DNA from: Lycocorax pyrrhopterus obiensis | Taxonomy: Eukaryota > Chordata > Aves > Passeriformes > Paradisaeidae | Assembly (NCBI GenBank): GCA_014706295.1 | Contig: JACSVZ010000001.1 | Location: 81,218,237 to 81,282,236, forward strand | Length of the DNA: 64,000 nucleotides | Direction of reading: 5' to 3' | In this document: positions 24,337 to 35,521 of the stretch, piece after piece | Numbering within the stretch: position 1 is the first letter of the stretch | Layout: each line of letters starts with the position of its first letter | Notes under the pieces: model-generated | Database searches by the model: none | Told to the model about the DNA's origin: nothing | What the model saw: the letters and a program-made list of their open reading frames with translations, nothing else | Made by a program: the position numbers and the translations under genes

Positions 24337-26617
24337 CATTCTTAGGAGTGGCTAAACAGGCCTTTGCTCACAGGACTGACACATACCATTTTTTCAGGAG
24401 GGTGAGAGAGGCCCTCACCATCAGTTATTGTTATCACAGTATGTCACCACTCTCAGACTATGTCTCTTCCTCTGTCTGGAATTCCCTGCTCCCTGGCAAG
24501 TAATTTGTGCCATTACTATACACAGCCATCTCCTCAAAATGTCTTTTCAAAATATACCTGCATGTTTTATGCTCGGTCTGAAAATGAAGGACAATTTTAT
24601 AAATACCTTGATTTCTTCCGCAATTTTCTGTCACTGTATGTCCTCAGCAGCTTTAGTGACCTCTTGGAAGCAGAAGGATAAAAAACAGCAGTGAGGAGAA
24701 AAGTTTAATAAATACCCATTAGCATCTAGCATCCACCTTATAACCCATGAGACACAATTTAAATGATGGATGCTTCTACCTTGGTCCTCATGGCCAGGCT
24801 TCTTACTCACCCAGCTATGCAGAACAGCAGGGATCAGAGTTGCCAGGGAGCCAGTTAACAGCGTCTTGATAAACTCACAGCCTGGGACACAGAGTGCAGC
24901 AGGCTGCAGGCTGCTTTAATAAACTCAAAGCACATTGCACCTACACAAGAGAAGCTGCTCCAGTCCCTTGTCAGCCCTGACAGTTTACTCCAGTAGGTAT
25001 CAGGATCCGGAGAGTATTGGCACTGGCAGTGCTGACTGCGTGCATCAGAGCAACCAGCACCAGCCTCATGGCCTTTTTCCTGAGAGGAGGTATGTGATCC
25101 TCTGTATAATGAGATGGTAAAGATGGGATATATATAATTTTGTCACTAAGTCATCAAATTCTTTGATGGGAGTTTAATGGGTTTTTGACTGGCTTCCTGC
25201 CTGCAGGATTCCTCAAGGGCATTTTCTTCCATTCTTTGCCCCTATACGGTCAAGCTGGGTTTTCCACATCCTAGCTTGAGTCCTGAAGAAATTAGATGTT
25301 GACTTTCAGTGGAAGTTGCTGTTCTCTAGGCCCAAGTCACCTGTTCTCACAGAATAAAGTTAACTAAGACCTATATAAGAGTGTTGGAATAAGGGAAATA
25401 AGCTTCCATGGGAAGCAGAGGACAAAAATAATAATTCCATTTGGTTCATTTTTCAAAAAGGCTTGATGTTTTAAGTCAATTCAATCAACTTCAACTGTTT
25501 GAAATACGGATATATACTCTTAGTAAAACATACATGTTAGATACCAAATTGTCTATCATTTCACTTTTCAGAGGACAGTTGGTGTCTCACTGACACTGGA
25601 CATGTCACTTTTAGGAAGTAGCTGTAAGATGGAAAGAAACCTGTTCTTGGAGGAAAATAACTCCAGAATAAGGTTAGAGAACCTGCTCTAGGCTGGGTTA
25701 GGAAGACAAATCTTATAAGGTAAAGGTCAGGTAACAGATATTGTCTGTGTTTCCCTCAGACTATGCTTAGCATCTGTGGATAATAGGCAACAAAAGTCCA
25801 AACGGCTCCAAGCTAATTTATGTCAACAAATGAAGCATAGGCATCCAGCACATGACCCAGATGAACCAGCTCTCCAAGGATAGTGCTCAGAGCTAGTTAC
25901 TGGCTCCTGCTCTCAGCATTCACCCACCAAGGAATGAACTGCTGTCCTTTGTCTCTCCCTCTCCACCATCAGAGATTACAATTCTCTCCTTTCTGTAGAT
26001 TTACACTGTAATAAAACTGCCTGCACTTGGAAGTGTTAAATTATCCTGATCATAATTTCTAAGAGAGGTATTTTCCAAAACCAAGATAATTTGTCAGAAA
26101 TAGGAATGAATAGGTGGGGGCGGGTTGAGGATGGGAACCACCTGAGCCAGGTGCAATAAATAGAATAGTCTTTCTTCTGTGCTCTAGTCTTGTTCCTTGA
26201 ACTGAGACCTTGCCAGAGTGAACAGCTGGGTTTATGTTAGAACACAGTCCTGTTTAAGATGCTGAGGTGGGGTATTTTCCTAGGAAAAATAAAAAAGAAA
26301 AAAAAGCCTGGACTTTATTTGCTGTCCATATTATGTGGCTGAGTGTATAAGAACAGCAAAAAGAAAGGCTCCTGTCCCTGAACAGGAATTTGAAAGACCA
26401 AGACCAAAGTAATCTTGGGAGGTGCATTTCACATGGCTGTAATTCTATTGCCTGAATAGCTGTTCGGGGACTTAGTAGTCACAACCGACTATTCTGCTTG
26501 TCTTCCAGTTGCTCAATTAGAAGAGCATGAGTCTTATGTGAGGCTTGTGCCATATTTGCTGTGTTGGTACAGATATGCTGTAGCCCTGATATCCTATGTT
26601 CAACTTATTAGTAAGGT
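24337..26617. other. Anonymous DNA, no gene seen
   Basis: About 2.3 kb with no recognised repeat. A segment at 26115-26230 (G-rich run, then 'caataaatagaatagtc') has a faint LTR look but no second landmark. Frames reach 88 codons. Confidence 0.5.
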
Positions 26618-27220
26618 GAAAATAAAATATGAGTCATCAATGTGCACTTGCAGCCCAGAAATCCAATTGTATACTGGACTGCATAAAAAGAATTGTGACC
26701 AGCAATCTAGGGAGGGGATTCTTCCCCTCTATTCAGTTCTTGTGAGACCCCACCTGGGTGCTGTGTCCAGTTCTGGGGCCCCCAGCATAAAAAAGACATG
26801 GGCCTGTTAGAGTAGGTCTAGAGAAGAGCCACAAAAATGGTTAAAGAACTGGAGCACCTCTCTTGTGGAGACAGGCTGAGAAAGCTGGGGTTGTTCAGTG
26901 TGGAGAAGAGAAGGGAGCCTATAAGAAAGAGGGAGAGAGAGTTTTCACAAGGCTATGTAGTGACAGGACAAGGGATTTTAAACTGAAAGAGGATAAATAT
27001 ACACTGGACATGAAAATTTTTTTTATGAGGGTAGTGAGATACTGGCACAGGTTGTCCACAGAAGTTGTGGGTGCCCCATCCCTAGAAATATTCAAATCCA
27101 GATTGGATAAGGCTTAGACCAATCTGCTCTAGTGAAGATGTCACTAGCCATGGCACTGGATTTGGACTAGATGGTCTTTAATGCTACCTTCCAACACAAA
27201 CCATTCTATGATTCTATGAT
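26618..27220 (+). mobile_element. CR1 LINE, 5'-truncated, + strand
   Basis: It enters CR1 ORF2 a little further upstream than most copies here ('gagtcatcaatgtgcacttg' then 'cagcccagaaatccaa'). It runs through the RT C-terminal segment; a + strand frame at 26538-26810 ends with SREGILPLYSVLVRPHLGAV, a typical CR1 stretch. The 3' UTR ('gtttggactagatggtct') and a well-preserved terminal repeat ('cattctatgattctatgat', 27202-27220) follow. Stops and indels interrupt ORF2. The intact terminal repeat suggests a younger age than the 44.8 or 55 kb copies. Confidence 0.94.
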
Positions 27221-29070
27221 ACGGTCTAGTTCACTTCCCTTTAGCAACTAATCCTGTCTCCAGTCCAGCTCCTTATTTTTTTGATGGGGGAAATGGCTTA
27301 ACCACAATTTGAGTCTGGTAGAGGTAGGAGAACTCTAAAGGTAAAAGGAAAATACAGATTTGAGGACATATGAAAGGACAAGAATATCTATGAATGACTT
27401 CTTCTGTGGATGCATATGATGTGGTTTCAATCTCAAGTCAAGCAGATCCTGTCCTACGTATGGCACAGTTCAGCTGCCCTTCCGTTCAATGCAACCCCTT
27501 GTGGAACTGCCCCCGTTTACCCCACAGGAAAACCAGCATGCAGCTACATCTGCCCAATCCACGGGGCAGTACGTTGTGACTCAGAGGCAAGAAAAAATGA
27601 CTAGAGAAGAAATCTATCGTATCATCTATAACCTTGGATAAAAATCTGTGCTAGATTTCTTTAGATAAACTCAGAAACTGGAAATCCTTTATCCTGAAGA
27701 TGGACTTACATGAATGCTGCCAGTGCATTTAAGAAAAATGCTTATCAATGATCTGATGCAAGGGGGGAATCAACTTGTAGTTGACGATGAGAGAAAGCTC
27801 TTCATTTTCAGTCTCATTAAGGCCAGTAGAGCGGTTCGTAGAGCAAACCCTTATACCTCTCAAGCTCTGTCACACAGGCATTTTACTGCTATTCATTACA
27901 CGTAAATGTCTCTTTGTCCCAACACAAACTTGCAGCTGTCAACACAGCCAACACTAACTACCAGGAAATGAATCTGTCTGAGAAGGAAACGTTGCAAGCT
28001 ATCAAGTCCCCACAATGTGCTAAAACATCCGTAGAGGCAGGCTGCCAGGAGTTTATTATAAACTATGGACCATATGTTCTTTTTGGCTTCCATAGTTTTG
28101 AACAAGGAAATGTGTCATCAAATAATCCTGAAGGGAGTGGAGAATGAACTGTGCAAGGGAAGAATCATAATGATACTTCACTGGGATGGTACCCCAACGT
28201 CTGCTTTCCTGAAGAGTGTGAAGGCTTAAAAGACCAATAGAGATATAAAAAGGGGGTTGTTACTAGAGTGTGGATAGGAATAAACTTGGCAGGAACTCCA
28301 CCATATGGCAACCTCAGGAGATGTGATGGGTGTCTGAGGAAAACCTGCTATCATTCATGCTGGTTCAAGAGACAATAACTTTCTAATGTATGTATTGCTC
28401 CTGTCTCTAGCCAAGAGAAAGCATGTCAAGGCATGTATGTATCACAAAACTCAAGATGAAGCAGACAGGTGACCTTACCATCCAGGTTTGCTGACCATGC
28501 TAAACTAGCTCCACGCACATGCAGTGTAGATATCATTGGTGTTGAAAAAGAAATGATTCTGGTAAAATAGATCCACATAGAAAGGAGACTGAATTGAGGC
28601 TACATCAATCTTTACCATCTCAAGCTGGTAACATTTCTTTACAGGTTAATGTTTTTTATGCTGATACCAGACAGTGCAGGTATCACTGCCTCTTCCACCC
28701 CAAGTCCTGCTGTTGCAGAACACTGAACTCCATGGGTTGTGGCATATTTTTCTTCATTTACCTGACAGCTGATGTCACTGGTACCCAGAATTACTCTCAC
28801 AGTTCAGTGCAATGCCCTTTAGAGCTTGAAAACAGGTTGACAAGCAGACACTAAGAGTGAATCAGCAGTGCCTCAGGTGAGGAGAACGATGAAAACAGGG
28901 ATTGTGGGACATGGTAGAAAGCTCCAAGCATATGCTTCAAGCATAGGCAAGGTTAGGGCAGAAGCTGAGTGTGTTCTTGCAAAGATCAGGTTGGCCAATT
29001 GATGACAAAACAGAAGCACACTTACGAAAGACAAATAAATCAAAACATTTCACTGAAGCACAACCTAACT
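27221..29070. other. Anonymous DNA, no gene seen
   Basis: About 1.85 kb with no recognised element. Short overlapping frames (up to 86 codons) match nothing known. Confidence 0.55.
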
Positions 29071-29308
29071 AAAAGGAGGTAGATTTAGACTAGATATAAG
29101 GAAGAAACTTTTTGCAGTAAGGCTGGTGAAACACTGGAACAGATTGCTCAGAGGTGCCCTGTCCCTGGAAACATTCAAGGTCAGGCTGGATGGGGTTTTG
29201 AGCAACTTGATCTAGTTGAAGATGTTCCTGCTCACTGTAGGTAGTTTGGACTAGATGACCTTTAAAGGTCCCTTCTAACCCCAACTATTTCATGATTCTA
29301 TGATTCTC
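29071..29308 (+). mobile_element. CR1 LINE 3' end, + strand
   Basis: Starts abruptly at 'aaaaggaggtagatttagac' (the RT C-terminus/3' UTR junction) and continues through 'aacactggaacagattgctc' and 'caaggtcaggctggatgggg'. It ends in 'ggtcccttctaaccccaac' and the terminal repeat 'catgattctatgattctc'. It is about 240 bp long, heavily 5'-truncated, and immediately upstream of an LTR fragment. Confidence 0.93.
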
Positions 29309-29410
29309 TCTGAATCTCATTTTTTCTTAGCTGCTTCATAGGCTTGTGCTCTAGGAGGAGTCTTGGCTGACAGAGCAGAGGGAACAGATTCCACAGCACC
29401 TCCTCCTCTG

Positions 29411-29622
29411 GGGTGAATTAAGTTAATTTTCCACAAATTGAATGTGTTGTGTTCACAGCAGTAATTAGTAAGCAATCCTTCTGTCTTTATCTTGATCCAC
29501 ATGCTTTTTATTCCTTTTCTTCCTATTTTTTTTACCCTTTTCCACTTCTGTCCTAGGGAGGTGGGAAGTGAGCAAGCAGCTGGGGGGGGAGTTAAGCTGT
29601 TAGCCATGGCCAAGCCACCATA
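29411..29622 (+). mobile_element. Partial avian ERV LTR (R/U5 end), + strand
   Basis: The stretch matches, in order, the 3' part of a common passerine LTR: 'gaattaagttaattttccac', 'cagtaattagtaagcaatcc', 'ctttatcttgatccacatgc', 'gaggtgggaagtgagcaag' and the terminal 'agccatggccaagccacca'. A G run (29582-29588) lies near the end. The U3 half is not recognisable; it may extend left to about 29317, right beside the CR1 end. No internal ERV sequence follows. Family assignment (ERVL-like) is by memory of the terminal motif. Confidence 0.65.
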
Positions 29623-32186
29623 GTTTAGCATCCCTACATGGCATACACGACAGACTTAACCGATTGTGTATTTTTTCTACCTTATTTCGCTGTCCCAGCT
29701 TTCATCATTTTTGGAGTCTCTGCTGACTTTTAGATGCTTAAAATTATGTCGAACTAAAGACCCGGTCTGAAACCCACAGCTCTGTATGTTTACCTCTGAC
29801 ATTTTGGAATAAATATCAACAGTCCTAATAAAAAAAAATCTGCTTTAGTATAAACACTCTTAAAAATCATTCATTGAGAACATTCAGCAATTCTGTGCTT
29901 TGAGAAAGTACCTATAATTCAGTTGATGGTCTCACAACACTGTTGTGCTTTTTGAAATCTCTCTAAATACCTCTTCAGCTTTGCCCAGTTAAAATAGCAT
30001 TGGAGCTTCAGTTTTTGTGTGTGCTGTAGAGACCGGGGTAAGGGATTGCAGTTCACTTCTTTGGTATTTGCATGGTGCATGATCAATCTCCATGATGTGA
30101 CCAAGACTTCCCTTGTCCTGTGGAGCACATACAGAGGGCATAGATACAGCGTTATGCCAGGGCCTTGAAGGGGCATGTACACCTTGTAGTCAGGTATTGT
30201 TTGAGCTTATAAGGTTCCTCTTTCCTACACATGAAAACCATATATAAAAGCTGTGTGGAGACAGTTCAACAAGATGCTTTTATTTCAAACTTAAATGCCA
30301 CAAGTATCTTCTAACTAGGCATGACTATGCCAGGAAATTCCTTTCTCTGTCCTGACTCCCAATATTCTCTGCCTCAGAAATGTGCTACTTCTTTGTTTTT
30401 CTGTATTGGAACTAATAGAATCAACACAGTGCAGCTGTGACAGTGACTCAGCAGAATAGCTGTGAATCTTCATGCGCATGACATCCTGCGACAAAAAGAA
30501 TCTCACATTTTGAAGATTTAAAATGTCTCAGTTTCATTAATTTTTTCCTCAAGGGGAGCTAAAGTTATTTTGAATAGGAGACGGTAAAACTGAAATTCTA
30601 CTGCACCAATCAGTCAAGATGGCAAACATGAAAATTATATCAAGAATATGTTACACTTCAAATTTTATTGAATTCATAATTATTTTCATACATCCCAGGC
30701 AAGATTTAGGAGTTTCTAAAGCAAGGCTTAAATGTGAAACATACGGCAGATGAAGTGATGCTAATAACAATGGGGACTAGTGAGAAGAGAAATGTTTTGC
30801 TAACAAACATATCTTACTTTGTAGATTTTTCCTCAGGATTAAGGAATAAACTTGGAATTTGAGATCTGGAGGAGCAAAATGATAGAAATCCTTCAGGATA
30901 TGAATATTTAACTTCTAAAAGCCCTGGGTGAATGGACTGCCTTTTACATTTACTAGGAAAAACCACGATCGATGATTGATGGAATTATCGGTTCTGGTTG
31001 GGCTTTTTGTTTGTTTTGTTGGGTTGTTTCATTTTTTTTTCAGAGAGTCTTGAGAATTCTACAAGGCCTGACAAAACCAGTAAGATTTGCCTGCTTGAAA
31101 ATACACATCTGAAGTGGCTTTAGGTGGTTTTCATCTGCAGCTCTGTCTTTCTGCCTCTACAGCAATGCACAAGGATTTCTAGAGGTTTAACAGACCTCTT
31201 TCACTTATGTTCCCTCATATCACCTCAAAGAAAGATATACAACTTCCACTCAACTCTGTTGCACCAAAGTTCCCAATTTGCAGATATTTAACTTCTATAC
31301 TAATGGTGGCAGAGCGAAAAGACAGCCTGCAAACAAGCTCTGATACAAATGCATTCTGACTTTGAGTTAGTCAACAATCTATGCTGAAAGAAAGAGACAC
31401 TAGCAAGAAGAGGTGTTTTCCCAGACCTTTTAGGTTACCTCATTGTGGCTGGTGGAGCTTTAGCATCTGGAGAGGGACTAGGCTAAGGATGGAATATATC
31501 ATTAGGTTGGGAAGGGGCAGCAGTGAAAATTCAGCTTGGGAGCAGAGCACAATGGATAGCTTCCATGTGTAAAACCTGAGGGTTTTCAGCTGTTATGTGT
31601 ACCCTAATCTTCCCTATCTCTGGTGTTCCCAGGACTGTTTTTTGGGATGAGGACTGGTGGGCACAACTACTTCCTGTCTTTCAAAAAATTTGGGATAATC
31701 CTGTGCCCCTGCTGAGGCCAGTACCCAGACTGGTTATTGGTTAAGGGAGTGCTCATTGGTCTTGGCCAGAGCTTTCACAGTCCAAAGGTCCAGGGCCCTG
31801 TAACATTCCTACCTATTCTTTGAGTCACTGTAAGTAGACTTAGCCAGTGAGCTCACTTTGGGGAGTGCCCTTGCCTTTCACCACTTAGGAGGGTAACTCT
31901 CTGCCTGTGATAACTTCTGAACTCCTGTTCACACTCCTACTTCTCAGGCTTCATGGGCAAACTGCATCAAACTCCAGGATAAAGACAAACACCATCCAAT
32001 ACTCATGTGACTCCCTTAGAAAAGTGTACCTCTGAATAGTCCAACCAAAGCCACCATTGTCCCTGCTTGCCAGTATCCAAAGTTCCTTTCAGCACCAACT
32101 ATCTAGTCAATGGTTTCTGAATTTCTGGAGTACCTCATCAATATTTGTCAACTTACATTTCTTCTACCTTTGATATTCTATTCCAT
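29623..32186. other. Anonymous DNA, no gene seen
   Basis: About 2.6 kb; only the short G/T tract at 30990-31040 is recognisable. Frames up to 87 codons match nothing known. Confidence 0.55.
30990..31040. repeat. Short G/T-rich tract
   Basis: A 50-bp run almost free of A on the + strand (ggttgggctttttgtttg, then a 9-base T run). Same composition and orientation as the larger tracts at 4.62 and 52.25 kb. Confidence 0.6.
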
Positions 32187-32899
32187 CATGAAGTTCAACT
32201 TTATTCTCATTAAGTGCAAAGTCCTGCACCTGGAGGGGGGAAAACTCCATGCACCAGTATGTGCTGGAAAGCATCTTGGCAGGAAAAACCTCAGGGTGGA
32301 CACCAAGTTGAGCATGAGCCGGCAATATGTCCTTGCTGCAAAGAAGGCAGATGGAATCCTGGGTTGTATTCGGCCAAGAATTGTCAGCCTGTTGGTCTCC
32401 TCTGCTCAGCCCCACCTGCAGTATTGTGTCCAGTTCTGAGCTCCTCAGTCCTAGAGAGTCATGGACACTCTGGAGAAAGTCAAACAAGGGGCCACAAGGA
32501 TGATTAAGGAGCTGGAGCACCTCACGTATAATGAAAGGCTGAGAGAGCTGGAACTGTCAAGCCTGAAGAAGAGAAGGCTCAAGGGATACCTTAAAGGAAG
32601 GTGCAAGGACAGTAGAGACAGGGTCTTTTCAGTGATGCCCACTGATCAGAAGGGATTGGCACAAACTGAAACACAGAAGGTTCCCTCTGAATATCAGGAA
32701 ACACTTTTTTATTGTGATGGTAACCGAGCACTGACAGATTGCCCAGTGAGCTTGTGCAACCTCCATCCTGGAATTATTCAGAAGCTCACTGTACATGGAC
32801 TTGGGGAACTAGCTGTAGTTAGTCCCACTGTAGTGTGGGGGTCGGACCAGATGATATCCAGAGTTCCCTTCCAGTCTCAACTATTCTCTGATTCTGTGA
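32187..32899 (+). mobile_element. CR1 LINE, 5'-truncated, + strand, different subfamily
   Basis: Starts in the RT C-terminal region ('catgaagttcaactttattc', 'aagtgcaaagtcctgcacct') and ends with 'gaccagatgatatccagag', 'cccttccagtctcaactatt' and 'ctctgattctgtga'. The 3' UTR differs from the copies at 23.8, 26.6 and 29.1 kb, so it belongs to another CR1 subfamily. One frame (32461-32937) stays open for 158 codons and contains the RT tail (MIKELEHLTYNERLRELELS), unusually long for a fragment here. It lacks the catalytic part and runs past the element's end, so it is not a gene. Confidence 0.92.
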
Positions 32900-34532
32900 A
32901 CATCTGGAAGTCTTTCCTTCAAAATGCTGCCATATAAAGGCCCCAGAGAGTTGCTGCCTATGGATATATGTGGTGAATTCCATGGTTATTTGTAGCAAAT
33001 TATCATCATGTTATAGTGATTTTTTCCAGACTCAAAGGCTCTGTCCACAGTGAAAAAACCCCTGTTTTCTGAAAGACTGTATTTTAGCTGCCCAGAGGAG
33101 GATTAATCACAGTGTTAGGCTTATCTCGTAGCGAAAAGTCCTCTTTCCATCTCCTAGTGACATTCAGTTGAGATTTAGACACTGAAAACTAGTTAAAGGG
33201 TGGGTATTTAAAATACTCCTCTAGACGATGGAGACCTGAATCCTCATTCAGTTGCCTCAACACAGTGTGTAATGTCATTGGGATTTCCTGGGAAAAACAC
33301 CTGCATAGGGCTGGCTACCATGATAAAGAGCCTATAGGAAATCCGTATCTTTTTAAAGAGGTGGTTGGAGGCTCAAATGAGTCTGCACATGTCTGGGTAT
33401 ATGAATGCCTACACTGATCAGTACAATCAAGAGTAGAGTAGAAGGCAGCTTGGTAGAGATCAGCCACTAGGAGTGGGGTCCAGGTATCCACATCTAGTCT
33501 GAGTGCCTGTAGCTAGTCCCAGCAGCACTGTACTCACAATGTGCTCATGGGGCTGGTAGCTCTGTCATGGTACCTGCAGCATACCTATATACTCCTGAAA
33601 GGCTACCTAAAGACCAGGAAGAATATCCTGGCTTGTTTACCTTGATTAATTGGCATCTGACAAAGTGGTGAGGGCAGTTAGATTTCTGACTGTAAGTGAT
33701 GGCATTGCGATGAAATGCAGTTTGGGAGAGGGTCCACCTACCTTTATGAGGCCTCTGTTAATAAGGATATATCCTAGTTTAGGGAACAACAGTTTTCAGG
33801 ATGCAGAGGTGGCACAGCTTGTTATACCTGCTCATTGCAACTGTGTGGATAAGAGCATTCTTGAATTACAAATTCATCTTCCAAAAGGTGAAGAACTGAC
33901 TTTGTGTATCCTCACAGTGAAAGCCGAGCACAGGCCGAAGCAAAAGCATTTGGTTTGTGTAGGAGGAAACCTAGGCCAGTGATACAGAATTACCTCCCAC
34001 ACTTTGGCTGGTATGTGTCACACTTTGAAAAGGGTATTAAACATTAGATGAGACAACAGAGAAACTTTCAGTCAACTGGCATTTTGTTCTGCTCTGTCTG
34101 CACACCCTACACTTCTTTGAATGCCACTCCAGTATTTCCCTTTTGGCAAAATTCTAAGTTTGTTAAATCTTCCATTGATCCAGTGAAATTCCTGCAGGTC
34201 TCCTTGTTCTGCAGGTGACACCTAGATCTCTCTGTCAGGGTCCTGTGACAGCATTTCTCTCCCCATTCCACCAGCTCCCTTCCAACACCTGGCCTTCACC
34301 TTACCATGATCCATCTAGGTGCTGTCCCATGTGTATGCAGAGATCCTGTGATTGCAAACTTTGGTTAAGGATGCAGGAGAGTTCAGCCTTGGAAGTGTGG
34401 TCTGTAAGGTGCAGAGGGTAAGGACATAAGACATGTTCTACCTTGTCCTATTGTCCATCTGACCTAATCCTGCATCTCAAGAGAGCATGTGAGCCTGGCC
34501 TGTGCAGTTAGTGGTTTAAGGGTATCGGTGAT
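32900..34532. other. Anonymous DNA, no gene seen
   Basis: About 1.6 kb without a recognised element. The 110-codon frame at 33650-33982 resembles no family I know. Confidence 0.5.
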
Positions 34533-35521
34533 TGTAGCGGGTTGAATTTGAAAACCAGGCAGAAACACCAATTTAGTGTAGGGGTTTCATTTTGAAATAT
34601 GGATTCTTTTGTGTGAGGTAAAAATTAGGAGAAAACAAAGCAGGCACAAAACTTACAGACTATAAGAAGTTTACTAACAGACTTAAGAAGAAAAACAAGG
34701 ACAAAAAACTGCTGTGGTGTGACACATCTCTTTCATGAAAACTCACAGTTTTGTTGCACTGCAAGACATGGACCATTACATGGGGTTATTAATTTTTTAA
34801 GGATGAGTTATTTTGGCTTGAACGCAAAAGTTTTTTCGCCCCCAGTCTTTAAAAAAAACCCCTTTTTTTCCGGCTTTTAAAGAAACTGGCATAGGCACTT
34901 TTCTCAACTTTCGCAAGCCACACGTGAACTGTCCATCCCCCCATGCGCTTTAAATGGATTAAGAGACAGTTATGATATTACAGTCTTTACCACGGCATTG
35001 CAAGAAGTATTTTAAGCTGCGCGCGGGAAGCGCGGAACCGCCCTCTGCTCTCTTCCGAAGCCATCTTTAGAGGCTCTGGAGCTTCGTTTCACGTGATCAG
35101 CTTTTTACTTTTTTTTTTGCCTCTGAAGTTGCTGTTACCCATCAGAGTCCACGGTGAGGAGAGCCCCCTGCTCTCCCTGCGCCGCTCACTGCACGGTATT
35201 CGCTTCAGTTCGGCATGAGGTGTGCTGGCTGTTGGCTGGAAGCTCCCGCCGGCTTCTTAAGAAAACGGCGTCGGATGGCTCCATAGTTCCCCCTCCCAGG
35301 GACCCAGGGTCCGTGCTGCGGCGTTGGGAGTGGGGGGAGCAGGAGGGGTAGGGGCGTCCAGCCCCGGCGGGGCCCTGGGCTCTGAGGGCCCCCCTTCGTC
35401 CCGTCCCGGCTGGAATGGAAAAACCCAAAATCTTGCCTTTCTACGCAGTTTAAATATGTGAAATTGAGAGAAGCGTAATTGGTTTAACAGGCTGTTTGTC
35501 AATTTAGGTCAACCCACCACA
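34533..35521. mobile_element. 989-bp solo LTR with CpG-rich 3' half
   Basis: The ends form an imperfect 13-bp inverted repeat: 'tgtagcgggttga' at 34533-34545 and 'tcaacccaccaca' at 35509-35521 (11 of 13 complementary), starting TG and ending CA as LTRs do. Flanking 5-mers are 'gtgat' (34528-34532) and 'gtgac' (35522-35526), a target duplication with one mismatch. Five bases fits ERVL-type integration. The left half is AT-rich, while about 35015-35410 is GC- and CpG-rich (for example 'gctgcgcgcgggaagcgcgg'). No polyadenylation signal settles the sense strand. No gag or primer-binding site adjoins it. It could still be a host CpG island; the paired termini argue for an LTR. Confidence 0.7.

Noticed and set aside
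26115..26250. 'caataaatagaatagtc' region as an LTR
   Set aside because: No matching U3 or terminal motif; left as anonymous.
32461..32937. 158-codon + strand frame as a gene
   Set aside because: It is the C-terminal piece of CR1 reverse transcriptase, lacks the catalytic motif, and its end runs beyond the element.
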